This document shows positions 47,220-56,613 of a stretch of DNA of 64,000 nucleotides, in pieces. The stretch covers positions 1-64,000 of the forward strand of contig NZ_JAJATW010000014.1 of NCBI RefSeq assembly GCF_020532605.1, written 5' to 3'. Position numbers and translations under genes: made by a program. This DNA is from Marinomonas algarum (GTDB lineage Bacteria; Pseudomonadota; Gammaproteobacteria; Pseudomonadales; Marinomonadaceae). Position 1 is the first letter of the stretch. Each line of letters begins with the position of its first letter. The notes beneath the pieces are model-generated. The model was given only the letters and a program-made list of their open reading frames with translations. It searched no databases and had not been told where the DNA came from.

Positions 47220-47317
47220 AATAAACCGCGCTATTAGTCAGTTCTAATTTAAACAAAATCCCTTTAAACACCAAACTAGTTTTTAAAAATCAATTACTTA
47301 CTTTATTTTCAACACCT

Positions 47318-47334
47318 TTGGCACGCTTTCTGCT
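47318..47334 (+). promoter_or_regulatory. Sigma-54 promoter of the sulfide operon
   Basis: TTGGCACG (47318-47325), then CTTT and CTGCT. GG at 47320-47321 and GC at 47332-47333 are exactly 12 bp apart. The -24 element is a consensus match. Start of transcription would be near 47345, 56 bp before the blh ATG. FisR, a sigma-54 activator, controls sulfide-oxidation genes in some Proteobacteria; no such gene is in this window. Confidence 0.8.
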
Positions 47335-47400
47335 CTAAGTACAGTATTGAAATCTCAGATAGATGCCCTATCTGGGAAAAATTAATTAATGAGGTGACAT

Positions 47401-48282
47401 ATGACAACCCATCCTATCGCCCAACCTAACGTCGCGGCGTTTTTTGACAAAGATTCCAATACCTTTTCCTATGTTGTAAAAGATCCAGCATCGTCCAGCT
47501 GTGCCATCGTCGACAGTGTATTAGATTTTGACTACGCGTCTGGTGGTACTTTTAACACGAGCGCTGATGAAATTATTGCTTATGTAACCGACCACAAACT
47601 TAAAGTGGAATGGTTGATTGAAACCCACGTTCATGCCGATCACCTTTCTGCAGCGCCTTATATCCAGAAAAAACTGGGCGGCAAAATTGGCATTGGCTCT
47701 GACATTAAGACCGTACAAAAAACATTCGGCACTATTTTTAATGAAGGGGCCGACTTCTTAATTGATGGTTCACAGTTTGATCACCTGTTCACAGACGGCG
47801 AGCAATTCAAAATTGGCGAAATGACCTGTACCGCCATGCACACACCAGGCCACACACCAGCGTGTTTCACTCATGTGTTAGGCGATGCGGTGTTTGTTGG
47901 GGATACCTTGTTTATGCCAGATGCAGGCTCTGCACGTGCTGACTTCCCAGGTGGTGATGCCGGTATCTTGTATGACTCTGTGCAGAAAATCCTCGCGCTA
48001 CCTGATGATTTTCGTATTTTCATGTGTCACGACTACTGCCCAAATGGCCGTGAGCTTGAGTATCAAACAACCGTTAAGAAGCAGCGTGAAGAAAACATCC
48101 ACGTTAAGAAAGACATCAGCAAAGCGGCCTTCATTGAGCTTCGCGAGAAGCGTGACAGCACCTTGGCTATGCCGCGTTTGATTCTACCTTCCCTTCAAAT
48201 TAACATGCGCGCAGGTCACATGCCTGAGCCAGAAGAGAACGGTATGTCTTACTTAAAAGTCCCACTTAATGCTTTCAAATAA
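47401..48282 (+). CDS. blh: Blh/ETHE1-type metallo-beta-lactamase, probable persulfide dioxygenase
   Basis: 293-aa MBL-fold protein. Metal ligands are H76-x-H78-x-D80-H81 in ETHVHADHL, H151 in HTPGHTP and D168 in VGDTLF. ETHE1-type persulfide dioxygenases use a single iron to oxidise glutathione persulfide to sulfite. Partnership with a DUF442-SQR and a SulP transporter supports this. GAGGTGAC before the ATG is a good ribosome site. It is the first gene of the operon, 135 bp ahead of the SQR fusion. Confidence 0.88.
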   Translation: MTTHPIAQPNVAAFFDKDSNTFSYVVKDPASSSCAIVDSVLDFDYASGGTFNTSADEIIAYVTDHKLKVEWLIETHVHADHLSAAPYIQKKLGGKIGIGSDIKTVQKTFGTIFNEGADFLIDGSQFDHLFTDGEQFKIGEMTCTAMHTPGHTPACFTHVLGDAVFVGDTLFMPDAGSARADFPGGDAGILYDSVQKILALPDDFRIFMCHDYCPNGRELEYQTTVKKQREENIHVKKDISKAAFIELREKRDSTLAMPRLILPSLQINMRAGHMPEPEENGMSYLKVPLNAFK

Positions 48283-48289
48283 TCCCTTA

Positions 48290-48394
48290 AACGCGATTTA
48301 AAGCAATTTAAATCGCGTTACTTAAGGTCTCAAAACCACATGGCCCCATCATGTGGCTCAATAAAAAAATAGCCTAATGAGCCCTCATTAGGCT
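48290..48394. other. Three consecutive hairpins between blh and sqr
   Basis: Within the 135-bp spacer: a perfect 13-bp stem with GCAA loop (48290-48319); a 7-bp stem CCACATG/CATGTGG (48336-48356); a perfect 11-bp stem with a 2-base centre (48371-48394). On the minus strand the third is followed by a run ATTTTTTAT, so it would terminate antisense RNA. None has a T tail on the plus strand. They may protect or trim the two halves of the message. Confidence 0.75.
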
Positions 48395-48417
48395 AACTAT
48401 AAAATGAGAGAACAAGC

Positions 48418-49995
48418 ATGCTACGTAAACAAATCACCGAAAAATACTCCGTGTCCGAGCAAATTACGTTAGACGATGTCAACACACTGGCTGACGCAGG
48501 GGTGACGCTCATTATCTGTAACCGTCCAGACCAAGAAGAAGAGGGTCAGCTTGCCTTCGCTGACGTGGCGGCTCTGGCTAAAACGAAACATATCGACGCC
48601 ATTCATATCCCCTTTTCTGGCGGAAAAATGACCGATGAACACGTTAACCAATTCGCACAGGCCATTGAAAATGCAGACAATGCCCACGCGTTTTGTCGTA
48701 CGGGTAATCGCTCTAGCTTGATTTGGCAAGCAGTACAAGATGCCAAAGCCGCTAAACAAGAGCCAGCAACGCATTACGATGTTGTAATTGTTGGTGCCGG
48801 TACAGCGGGCATTTCAACCGCGGCGAGCCTACTCAAACGTCAAGCGAGTTTGAATATTTGTCTTGTTGACCCAGCAGACAACCATTTTTATCAGCCAGGT
48901 TGGACCTTGGTTGGGGGAGGTGTTTTTAACATCGCCAGCACACGTCGTACCATGGCAAACGTTATCCCCAAAGGCACAACTTGGATTAAAGAGTCTGTCA
49001 GCACATTTGCGCCAGAAAAAAACACACTCAGCCTAGAAGGTGGCAAACAACTCTCCTACGATCACCTTGTCGTTGCCGCTGGCATTAAGCTGAACTGGGA
49101 CTCTGTTGAAGGATTAAAAGAGACGCTAGGGAAAAATGGGGTCACTTCTAACTACCTTTACGACTTGGCGCCTTATACTTGGGAGTTAGTGCAAAAACTT
49201 GATAAAGGGAAAGCCGTCTTTACTCAGCCACCGATGCCAATTAAATGCGCTGGTGCACCGCAGAAAGCCATGTATTTGTCGTGTGACCACTGGTTCAAAA
49301 AGGACAAACTGAACAACCTAGATGTGTCTTTTTACAACGCCGGCGCAGTACTATTTGGGGTAAAAGACTATGTCGCTTCCCTAGAAGAATACATCAAGAA
49401 ATACCAGGTCAACACCAACTTCGGACACAACCTAGTGAAGGTTGATGGCCCCAATAAAAAAGCCTACTTTGCCACCACAGACCAAGACGGTGAAGCCACT
49501 GTTGTTGAAACCGAGTTTGATATGTTGCACGTGTGTCCGGCACAGACAGCGCCTGACTTTATTCGTAACAGTCCTTTGGTCGACAGCACAGGCTGGGTGG
49601 ACATCGACAAAGAAACCTTACAACACACGACCTTTAAAAACGTCTGGTCATTGGGCGATGTGACGAACAGTCCGAATGCAAAAACCATGGCGGCAGTACG
49701 TAAACAGGCTCCTGTGGCAGCCCACAACATTGTAGAAGCCATGAAGGGCCGCACAGTAAACGCAGTATACGATGGTTATGGCTCCTGCCCACTGACCGTA
49801 GAGCGTGGCAAAATTGTATTGGCGGAATTTGGTTTTGGTGGAAAATTACTGCCAACTTTTCCAAAGTGGCTTAACGATGGCACCAAACCTACCTATCTCG
49901 CTTGGGTGTTAAAAGAAGACCTTTTGCCTCCCTTCTACTGGCGTGGCATGTTAAAAGGTCACGAATGGTTTGTTAAACCCCAATTGCGTAAATAA
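48418..49995 (+). CDS. DUF442 (TIGR01244) phosphatase-like domain fused to sulfide:quinone oxidoreductase
   Basis: 525 aa. Residues 1-110 are a DUF442 domain with a CRTGNRS loop (C93), like rhodanese/dual-specificity folds. From about 118 follows a FAD-dependent SQR-type domain with GAGTAG at 126-131 and cysteines C277, C373 and C457 that could form the sulfide-reactive pair. It should oxidise sulfide to a persulfide/sulfane with electrons to quinone, and the DUF442 part may transfer the sulfur. It is the second gene of the sulfide operon. In other species blh and DUF442 form one protein; here DUF442 is joined to the SQR instead. Confidence 0.82.
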   Translation: MLRKQITEKYSVSEQITLDDVNTLADAGVTLIICNRPDQEEEGQLAFADVAALAKTKHIDAIHIPFSGGKMTDEHVNQFAQAIENADNAHAFCRTGNRSSLIWQAVQDAKAAKQEPATHYDVVIVGAGTAGISTAASLLKRQASLNICLVDPADNHFYQPGWTLVGGGVFNIASTRRTMANVIPKGTTWIKESVSTFAPEKNTLSLEGGKQLSYDHLVVAAGIKLNWDSVEGLKETLGKNGVTSNYLYDLAPYTWELVQKLDKGKAVFTQPPMPIKCAGAPQKAMYLSCDHWFKKDKLNNLDVSFYNAGAVLFGVKDYVASLEEYIKKYQVNTNFGHNLVKVDGPNKKAYFATTDQDGEATVVETEFDMLHVCPAQTAPDFIRNSPLVDSTGWVDIDKETLQHTTFKNVWSLGDVTNSPNAKTMAAVRKQAPVAAHNIVEAMKGRTVNAVYDGYGSCPLTVERGKIVLAEFGFGGKLLPTFPKWLNDGTKPTYLAWVLKEDLLPPFYWRGMLKGHEWFVKPQLRK

Positions 49996-50008
49996 TGAGA
50001 GTCACACC

Positions 50009-51718
50009 ATGATCATGGAACGTTTCATCCCCGCTTTGTCTTGGCTAAAAGGCTATAACCGCGGACAATTTAGCCAAGACGCTACCGCGGCTTTCATCGT
50101 CACCATGTTGCTGATTCCTCAGTCGCTTGGTTACGCTATGTTGGCCGGTGTACCACCGGAAGTTGGCTTATATTCGAGTATTTTGCCTTTAGTATTGTAT
50201 GCCTTGTTTGGCACCAGTACTTCTTTGTCAGTCGGGCCAGTTGCGGTGGCGTCTTTGATGACGGCCACTTCATTGGGCGTGATTGCTGAGCAAGGTACAG
50301 CGAGCTACCTTACCGGTGCCATCACGCTTGCCATGTTGTCAGGCGCTATGCTGATCATCATGGGGGCGATGAAACTGGGCATGGTCACTAACCTGCTATC
50401 GCACTCTGTTATCTCAGGGTTTATCTCTGCATCCGGTATCATCATTGCACTAAGCCAGCTTAAACACATCTTGGGAGTCTCTGCTCACGGTGACAATGTG
50501 GTTGAACTATTGGCCACCATGGTGGAAAGCATAGGGGAATTTAATGGCGTTACGTTTGCCATTGGTGCCTCTGTAGTGACCTTCCTCTTGCTTGCACGTC
50601 GTTATGCGAAGCGTGTCTTTCTTATGTTGAAGGCATCACCGTCTGCGGCGGGTTCGCTGGCGAAAACAGCGCCTATTTTGGGTGTTGCAGGCAGTTTGGC
50701 GATAGTGTACTTCTACAATTTACAATCCCATGGCGTGGCGATAACGGGGCATATTCCTGCTGGCTTGCCGACCTTGGGTCTAACATTGCCCTCTTTAGAC
50801 TTGATCAAAGCCTTGGCATTGCCTGCTCTGATGATTTCTATTATCGGTTATGTGGAGTCCATCTCCGTTGGGAAAACATTAGGGGCGAAACGTCGTGAGA
50901 AGGTCAAACCGAACCAAGAATTGATTGGCTTAGGTGCCGCAAACATCGCCTCTGGTGTATCAGGCGGTTTTCCGGTAACGGGCGGATTTTCACGTTCTGT
51001 TGTCAACTTTGATGCCGGTGCGGTTACTCAGCTGGCCAGTGTGATGACAGCCATAGGCATCATGATCGCCTCCTTGTTGCTAACGCCTTTATTGTACTTT
51101 TTGCCAAAGGCCACCTTGGCAGCCACCATTATTGTTGCTGTGATGACGCTTGTGGATTTCTCTATTCTGAAGAAAACATGGCAGTTCTCTCGTAGCGATT
51201 TTTATGCTGTTTTTGCCACCATCAGTATCACCTTGTTGATGGGCGTGGAAGTGGGTGTGGCCTCTGGGGTGATCCTGTCCATTGCTTTGCACTTGTACCG
51301 TACTTCGAAGCCACACGTAGCAGAAGTTGGCCTTATCGATGGCACCGAGCATTTCCGTAATGTGAAGCGCTATGAAGTCAAAACATCACCGAACTTACTG
51401 TGTTTACGCCCTGATGAAAGCTTGTTTTTCGCCAATGCGACCTTCCTCGAAGATTACGTGGTCGATGCCATCAGTCAACGCAAAGACATTACCCATGTGG
51501 TTATTCAATGCAGTGCGGTCAATGAAATTGATTACAGTGCGTTGGAGATGTTAGAAGCGCTGAATGTGCAACTTGAAACCTTGAATATAAAACTGTCTTT
51601 CTCTGAAGTGAAAGGCCCTGTTATGGACAACCTTGAACGCAGTGGCTTCTTGAAGCACCTCACCGGTAAAGTCTATTTGTCTCAGTATCAGGCCTTTAAC
51701 GATATCGCTAAAGCCTAA
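50009..51718 (+). CDS. SulP family anion transporter with STAS domain
   Basis: 569-aa inner-membrane transporter. About 12-14 helices (residues 20-430), signature segments AAFIVTMLLIPQSLGYAML and GPVAVASLMT, and a C-terminal STAS domain from about 455 (HVVIQCSAVNEIDYSALEML). The start is the ATG at 50009 with GAGAG 7 bases before it; the longer frame overlapping the SQR end is rejected. Such SulP genes sit beside SQR in sulfide operons and may export sulfite/thiosulfate or import sulfate; direction is not known. Confidence 0.88.
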   Translation: MIMERFIPALSWLKGYNRGQFSQDATAAFIVTMLLIPQSLGYAMLAGVPPEVGLYSSILPLVLYALFGTSTSLSVGPVAVASLMTATSLGVIAEQGTASYLTGAITLAMLSGAMLIIMGAMKLGMVTNLLSHSVISGFISASGIIIALSQLKHILGVSAHGDNVVELLATMVESIGEFNGVTFAIGASVVTFLLLARRYAKRVFLMLKASPSAAGSLAKTAPILGVAGSLAIVYFYNLQSHGVAITGHIPAGLPTLGLTLPSLDLIKALALPALMISIIGYVESISVGKTLGAKRREKVKPNQELIGLGAANIASGVSGGFPVTGGFSRSVVNFDAGAVTQLASVMTAIGIMIASLLLTPLLYFLPKATLAATIIVAVMTLVDFSILKKTWQFSRSDFYAVFATISITLLMGVEVGVASGVILSIALHLYRTSKPHVAEVGLIDGTEHFRNVKRYEVKTSPNLLCLRPDESLFFANATFLEDYVVDAISQRKDITHVVIQCSAVNEIDYSALEMLEALNVQLETLNIKLSFSEVKGPVMDNLERSGFLKHLTGKVYLSQYQAFNDIAKA

Positions 51719-51740
51719 TATTCAGCCTGTCACAAAAAGC

Positions 51741-51775
51741 AAAAAGCAGAATAAGACCTCCTTATTCTGCTTTTT
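51741..51775. terminator. Bidirectional terminator after the SulP gene
   Basis: Perfect 15-bp inverted repeat (51741-51755 with 51761-51775), 5-base loop, flanked by A and T runs. It is shared by the plus-strand sulfide operon and the minus-strand SHOCT gene. Confidence 0.92.
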
Positions 51776-51811
51776 TGTTTCTTACCGTGTCTCTTCTGTT
51801 GCAAAAAAGAT

Positions 51812-52606
51812 TTAAATACGGCTTAACAGATCGGTTTTCTTCGTGTTGTATTCTGCCTCAGAGATTGCCCCCATATCTCGCAATTTCGCCAGTTTTTCAA
51901 TCAGCTGAATTACCTCATCAACAGACGATGCCGCACTCATTGGCGAAGCACCCTGAAAAGAAACAATCTCTTGCGGTGCTATCGGGGGCGTTTCCATAAA
52001 GTTGTTCTGTGACGATTGGGTAAAGCTCGTTTGCGTTGTGGTATTGGGCGCTTGTGTCGGCATTGCACCGGACACCACAGGCAGACTATTCACCGCGATG
52101 GTGCCGTATTGGCTTGAAAACGTCAGGGAATCATTACCCCCTTGTTGCTGACCAATACCACTTATATTGTTGTCTAATGTATCGTACACCGTCACCTGAC
52201 CGTTCAGGTCAATCGCCAAGCGATTTGGGAAGATCGCGTAACGCGTACTGTTTTGCGCACCACTGCTAAATGGCTGACCAAGCTCACTCGGCCACCACTG
52301 GTTACTCGATAAACTGCCTTGTGGGGCGGGCACAAACACTTGCATCGTCGCCAATCCGTTAGACAGTTCATTACACAGGTTGTCCACTGTCGACTTTAAA
52401 CCATAGTTAAACATATCGCCTACCATGGTCATGCCGCCACGCATCCATTGACCGCCTCCCCCCAGCTCAGGGCAATAAAATTGCGCCATTGACCCTCCGC
52501 CATTATTCACCGCAATAAGCATGCTCATAACGGCATCCTGACTAAGGTTATAACGACTGGAAAGGGAATTGACGAGCTGTTGTCCATCTTGCGTTAGGTT
52601 TTGCAT
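51812..52606 (-). CDS. SHOCT-domain hypothetical protein
   Basis: 264 aa. Residues 1-110 carry Gly- and Met-rich stretches (NNGGGSMAQF, LGGGGQWMRGGM), the middle is beta-rich, 190-220 is a Gln/Thr/Ser linker, and the last 30 residues form a SHOCT domain (IEKLAKLRDMGAISEAEYNTKK). SHOCT is a short C-terminal oligomerisation motif. Function is unknown. It is transcribed alone. Confidence 0.75.
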   Translation of the reverse strand: MQNLTQDGQQLVNSLSSRYNLSQDAVMSMLIAVNNGGGSMAQFYCPELGGGGQWMRGGMTMVGDMFNYGLKSTVDNLCNELSNGLATMQVFVPAPQGSLSSNQWWPSELGQPFSSGAQNSTRYAIFPNRLAIDLNGQVTVYDTLDNNISGIGQQQGGNDSLTFSSQYGTIAVNSLPVVSGAMPTQAPNTTTQTSFTQSSQNNFMETPPIAPQEIVSFQGASPMSAASSVDEVIQLIEKLAKLRDMGAISEAEYNTKKTDLLSRI

Positions 52607-52746
52607 GGTTAGACTCTCTTAATAGGGGGCATGAGACTGTGTCATCGATTACAGCAAACTGAACCAGTAGGCTATGTAGTCGCCACTCTAACACATCCCT
52701 CTCTGACAAAATGGAGACAAGGTTAAGAAAAGAGCAAATAAGGTGT

Positions 52747-53133
52747 TTATTTACTGATCAATGCAGCATTGAAAATAACGTCCTTTGGAACGGTCACAAA
52801 GATGGAGTGCCTTACCTCGTTAAACAACGCTTTACTGCAGTGACCCTCGCCTTCGGTGTCTTCTAGCAAGATCACATCGCCGGCACCAAACTGGCACGTT
52901 TCACCGGACGATACGGTAAATTCACAACGGCCTTTTATAATGAACAGAAGCTGACGCTGCGGCGCTGGATGCCATTTAAAGTCGTAATCGCTCGGGGTTT
53001 CACGGAAAATCATCTCGCCTGCAGGAAACCGCTCTGATAGGAAACCAATCGGACCACCATCACGAACATCAATCGCTAACTCACCGAAGTGACTCTTACC
53101 CTGATCGTCGTTAAAAATACGCGTGAACTTCAT
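52747..53133 (-). CDS. Small cupin-domain protein
   Basis: 128-aa single cupin barrel. The usual metal-binding histidines are incomplete: KWHPAPQRQLLFIIKGRCEFTV has one HxnE-type motif and GEGHCSKALF another His. It follows the hpx-like operon by 157 bp on the same strand and might act on a pathway intermediate, but no ureidoglycolate lyase motif is evident. A T-rich AATATCCTTC (minus strand GAAGGATATT) precedes the start. Confidence 0.7.
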   Translation of the reverse strand: MKFTRIFNDDQGKSHFGELAIDVRDGGPIGFLSERFPAGEMIFRETPSDYDFKWHPAPQRQLLFIIKGRCEFTVSSGETCQFGAGDVILLEDTEGEGHCSKALFNEVRHSIFVTVPKDVIFNAALISK

Positions 53134-53290
53134 CGAATATCCTTCTATTTTTCGTGGTCAAAAGGTGCTCATGTTATCGCTTCTGCTATAAGCGTATAAG
53201 CGTCCATGTCGTTCCTTGCCTTGCGTATTGTCTCGTTCCTCGGCACGTCAGCGCCAATGTAACAAAAGCTCAAGGAACAAAAACGAACCG

Positions 53291-54517
53291 TTATGCCAAG
53301 TTCTGTAGCGTATGATTCAATACAGCCAAGGCCACCGCTACATCGTCTGTCATCACCGCTTCCGCCGGATTATGGCTAATGCCTCTGTCACACCGCATAA
53401 ACAACATAGCAACAGGGCAAATGTCGGCAATCGCCATAGCGTCGTGTCCTGCACCAGAAGGTAAGGTCAGTACTCGATGACCGGCGTGTTCAATGCCGCT
53501 CCTGAGGGCACCTTGCAATGTGGCGTCGCAATGCACTGCGGTCGCGGAGTGGGTTGGCTCTATCTCAAGTATCACGTTACGACGGCCTGCAATCGCATGA
53601 ATTTCCGTCATGATTTGCTCAAGACCAGCGTCGCGTTGTTCATCAAATTCACTGCGAATATCCAGGGAAAACTGAGTATTACCTGAAATCACGTTGACGC
53701 CATTGGGTCGATTATTAATCTGTCCCACCGTTGCCACAATGCCATATTGTTGGGCAACACGTTCGACGACCAAAATCATTTCGCTGACCGCACACAAAGT
53801 ATCTTGACGCAAATTCATAGGCACCGTACCCGCATGACCTGCCATGCCTCTTACCGACAAATCAAAGCGTTTTGCACCGGCAATGGCACTGACCACGCCA
53901 ACGGGTAAATTTTCGTCTTCTAGCACCGGGCCTTGCTCAATATGAAGCTCTAAGTAACCCAACAAATTCTGATGGTCAATAGCGGCATTTTTGACCTTAT
54001 CGAAGTCCAAACCAAAGGCTTTTAGCGCATCGGGTAAACGAATCCCATCACTGTCTTGCACCTGACGCCACTCGGCTGGCCACTTACCCGTCAGAGCGCG
54101 ACTGCCCAACAAGGTAGAACGAAAGCGTGTGCCTTCTTCATCACCAAAACCCACCACATCAAGGTGGAATGGCAGTTCAATGGCTTGCTCTGTGAGCGCC
54201 TGAATCAAGGAGATCGGCGCTAATACTCCCAACATACCGTCGTATTTTCCACCATTTGGCACGGTGTCTAAATGACTGCCAATCAAGTAACGGGGTGCAT
54301 TAGGCACCTTGCTTTCCAAGCGTCCGCACAAGTTTCCCGCTTCGTCTTGCCAGGTGATCATGCCCGCTTGCATCATCCACTCGCCCACTAATTGATTAGC
54401 GCGTTGATGCTCTGGGGTAAGGTAACGTCGATCCAAATAGGCATCGGATTGACTGATTCTGCCAAGCTCGTCACAACGAGACATTACTTGCTGAGCGAGT
54501 TTGCCGTAATCTGTCAT
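53291..54517 (-). CDS. hpxK: Allantoate amidohydrolase (HpxK/AllC type)
   Basis: 408-aa M20-family zinc/manganese hydrolase. Motifs RRYLTPEHQRAN, GSHLDTVPNGGKYDG, GFGDEEGTRF and LPSGAGHDAM match allantoate amidohydrolases. It converts allantoate to ureidoglycine, CO2 and ammonia. It overlaps the aminotransferase gene by one base (54517), so translation is coupled. The product would be the substrate of that aminotransferase. Allantoinase is not in this window. Confidence 0.88.
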   Translation of the reverse strand: MTDYGKLAQQVMSRCDELGRISQSDAYLDRRYLTPEHQRANQLVGEWMMQAGMITWQDEAGNLCGRLESKVPNAPRYLIGSHLDTVPNGGKYDGMLGVLAPISLIQALTEQAIELPFHLDVVGFGDEEGTRFRSTLLGSRALTGKWPAEWRQVQDSDGIRLPDALKAFGLDFDKVKNAAIDHQNLLGYLELHIEQGPVLEDENLPVGVVSAIAGAKRFDLSVRGMAGHAGTVPMNLRQDTLCAVSEMILVVERVAQQYGIVATVGQINNRPNGVNVISGNTQFSLDIRSEFDEQRDAGLEQIMTEIHAIAGRRNVILEIEPTHSATAVHCDATLQGALRSGIEHAGHRVLTLPSGAGHDAMAIADICPVAMLFMRCDRGISHNPAEAVMTDDVAVALAVLNHTLQNLA

Positions 54518-55737
54518 TATCTTTCTCCTGCATAAACCAACATGGCCGCGTCTACCGCTTCGCCTGCTGGCAATACAAAACCGGCACGGCGCAAAACAGT
54601 TTCAAGGGACTGCAAGGTATGCAATACCGCATCTTGACGGGCGTTATAGCCCATGGTGCCAATGCGCCAGACTTTGCCTTTCAACGGGCCAAAACTGGTG
54701 CCGATTTCAATGTTGAATAAGTGAAGCAAATCATGTCGAACCTTTTCACCGTCAACGTTATCCGGTATGTGAATGCCCACTACGTTGCTCATCTTGTGCT
54801 TCAAATCACCAAACGGCTTCAAGCCCATCGCCTGAATCCCTTTTAGCATGGCATCGCCGGCTAATTGGTGGCGCAACAACACGGCATCTTGCCCTTCGCT
54901 AAGCAATTGCACCGCGCATTCACGGGAGCCAAATAACATGGTGGCGGCTTCTGTGTGGTGATTTAACCGCTCTTCGCCCCAGTAATCCATGATCATTGGC
55001 AAGTCAAAATAGTTGGAACGGATGCGCAAGCCAGACGCACTTTCATGATGAGCGTCACGAATGCCTGCTTCCACATGGGCGCGTTTGCGTACCACCTCCA
55101 CAAAGCGATCGCTGAGTGTAATCGGTGCGCTGCCGGACGGCCCACCCAGACATTTCTGCAAACCCACCGTCACCGCATCAATTTGCCATTCGTCTACGTT
55201 CAACGGATTACCACCAATCGATGCTGTCGCGTCGGTGTAAAACAGCACATCGTGAGCGCGACAAATGGTCCCCAGTTCTTCTAATGGCTGAAACATGGTG
55301 GTCGAGGTATCACCCTGCACCACAGCCAACAATTTAGGCTGTACTTTTTTAATCGCGTCTTCAATCTGCTGCGGATCAAACACCTCACCCCACGGTACTT
55401 CGATGGTATGTACTTCTGCATCAGCACGTTCTGCAATCTCTGCCAATAAGTGACCAAAACGACCAAAAATCGGAATCAATACCTTGTCGCCCGGCTCTAA
55501 GCAAGACACCAAGGCCGCTTCAATGCCCGCACGGGATGTACCGTCTATTAAGAAGGTTTGCTGGTTTTGCGTGTTAAACACACGACGATACAGCGCCATG
55601 GTGTCGTTCATGTAGTCCGTCATTGCCGGATCATATTGACCAACCAACTGGGTCGACATGGCCGTCAATACACGCGGATAGCAATTGATTGGACCGGGGC
55701 CCATTAACAATCGTGGGGGCAGTGAGATGGGTTGCAT
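54517..55737 (-). CDS. hpxJ: (S)-ureidoglycine-glyoxylate aminotransferase (HpxJ/PucG type)
   Basis: 406-aa class-V PLP aminotransferase. PLP Lys is K195 in VGLQKCLGGPSG and the cofactor Asp D169 in FYTDATAS. Similar to PucG/HpxJ, which transfer the amino group of ureidoglycine to glyoxylate, giving oxalurate and glycine. The neighbouring allantoate amidohydrolase supports this over alanine-glyoxylate activity. It starts 9 bp after the TauE gene. Confidence 0.87.
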   Translation of the reverse strand: MQPISLPPRLLMGPGPINCYPRVLTAMSTQLVGQYDPAMTDYMNDTMALYRRVFNTQNQQTFLIDGTSRAGIEAALVSCLEPGDKVLIPIFGRFGHLLAEIAERADAEVHTIEVPWGEVFDPQQIEDAIKKVQPKLLAVVQGDTSTTMFQPLEELGTICRAHDVLFYTDATASIGGNPLNVDEWQIDAVTVGLQKCLGGPSGSAPITLSDRFVEVVRKRAHVEAGIRDAHHESASGLRIRSNYFDLPMIMDYWGEERLNHHTEAATMLFGSRECAVQLLSEGQDAVLLRHQLAGDAMLKGIQAMGLKPFGDLKHKMSNVVGIHIPDNVDGEKVRHDLLHLFNIEIGTSFGPLKGKVWRIGTMGYNARQDAVLHTLQSLETVLRRAGFVLPAGEAVDAAMLVYAGER

Positions 55738-55746
55738 ACTGGTCTC

Positions 55747-56565
55747 CTAACTTAACACTTGATAAAGCATTTTGACGCCTGTGAATATAAGCACCACTGC
55801 GAACACTTTTTTCAATTTGGCGGCGTCCAAACGATGGGCCAAACCCGCGCCAACAGGGGCAAATAAAACGGTTAATGGGATAATACAAGCCGCACCAATC
55901 AAATTAACCAAGCCAACCGTACCGAACGGCGAATCGATCGGGCTTTGGCCAAAGATCAACATCATCAGTGCCGCAGGTAACGAAATAATCAGGCCGACTG
56001 CAGCGGCGGTGCCAACAGCACGATGGGCAGGGTAATTACAAAACGTCAGCATAGGTACGGTCAGCGTGCCACCGCCAATGCCCACCATGGAACTGAAAAA
56101 GCCCACGCAGGTCGCCATCACACCTTGACCCGCTTTGCCCGGTAAAGACTGAAACACACTGTCTTTTTTGCCCAGTAACATGTTGATCGCCGACAAGGTA
56201 GCAATCACACCGAACAATAACGTCAGCCATTCGCCATCAACGCGCGTCACCATGAAACTACCAATCATCACGCCTAAAAAGATAAACAAGCCCCAGCGCT
56301 TCAGTAGATCAAAGTCCACATTGCCTTTCGCATTATGAGCACGGATCGAACTGATCGAAGTCGGAATAATGGTCGCCAACGAGGTCGCTGTGGCCACCAG
56401 CATCGCCGTATCGGCGCTCACCCCTAGACCTTGGTACAAGAAAAACAACACGGGAACGATCACAATGCCACCGCCAACGCCTAGTAAACCCGCTAAAATA
56501 CCCCCTACAACCCCCGTCGCCATCATGGCGAGAATCATGCTGTAGTTTTCCATTATAAATGACAT
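55747..56565 (-). CDS. TauE/SafE family membrane transporter
   Basis: 272-aa protein with about eight membrane helices in two repeats (GGILAGLLGVGGGIVIVPVLFF and VGFFSSMVGIGGGTLTVPML), the family signature. It sits inside the hpx-like operon, 48 bp after the gamma-glutamyltransferase homolog and 9 bp before hpxJ. It is likely to export an anionic end product such as oxalate or oxamate; this is inferred from position only. Confidence 0.85.
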   Translation of the reverse strand: MSFIMENYSMILAMMATGVVGGILAGLLGVGGGIVIVPVLFFLYQGLGVSADTAMLVATATSLATIIPTSISSIRAHNAKGNVDFDLLKRWGLFIFLGVMIGSFMVTRVDGEWLTLLFGVIATLSAINMLLGKKDSVFQSLPGKAGQGVMATCVGFFSSMVGIGGGTLTVPMLTFCNYPAHRAVGTAAAVGLIISLPAALMMLIFGQSPIDSPFGTVGLVNLIGAACIIPLTVLFAPVGAGLAHRLDAAKLKKVFAVVLIFTGVKMLYQVLS

Positions 56566-56613
56566 CTTCTATGTGCTCCTAAACTCAGTAAAACGCTAAT
56601 AATAGCCGATTTA

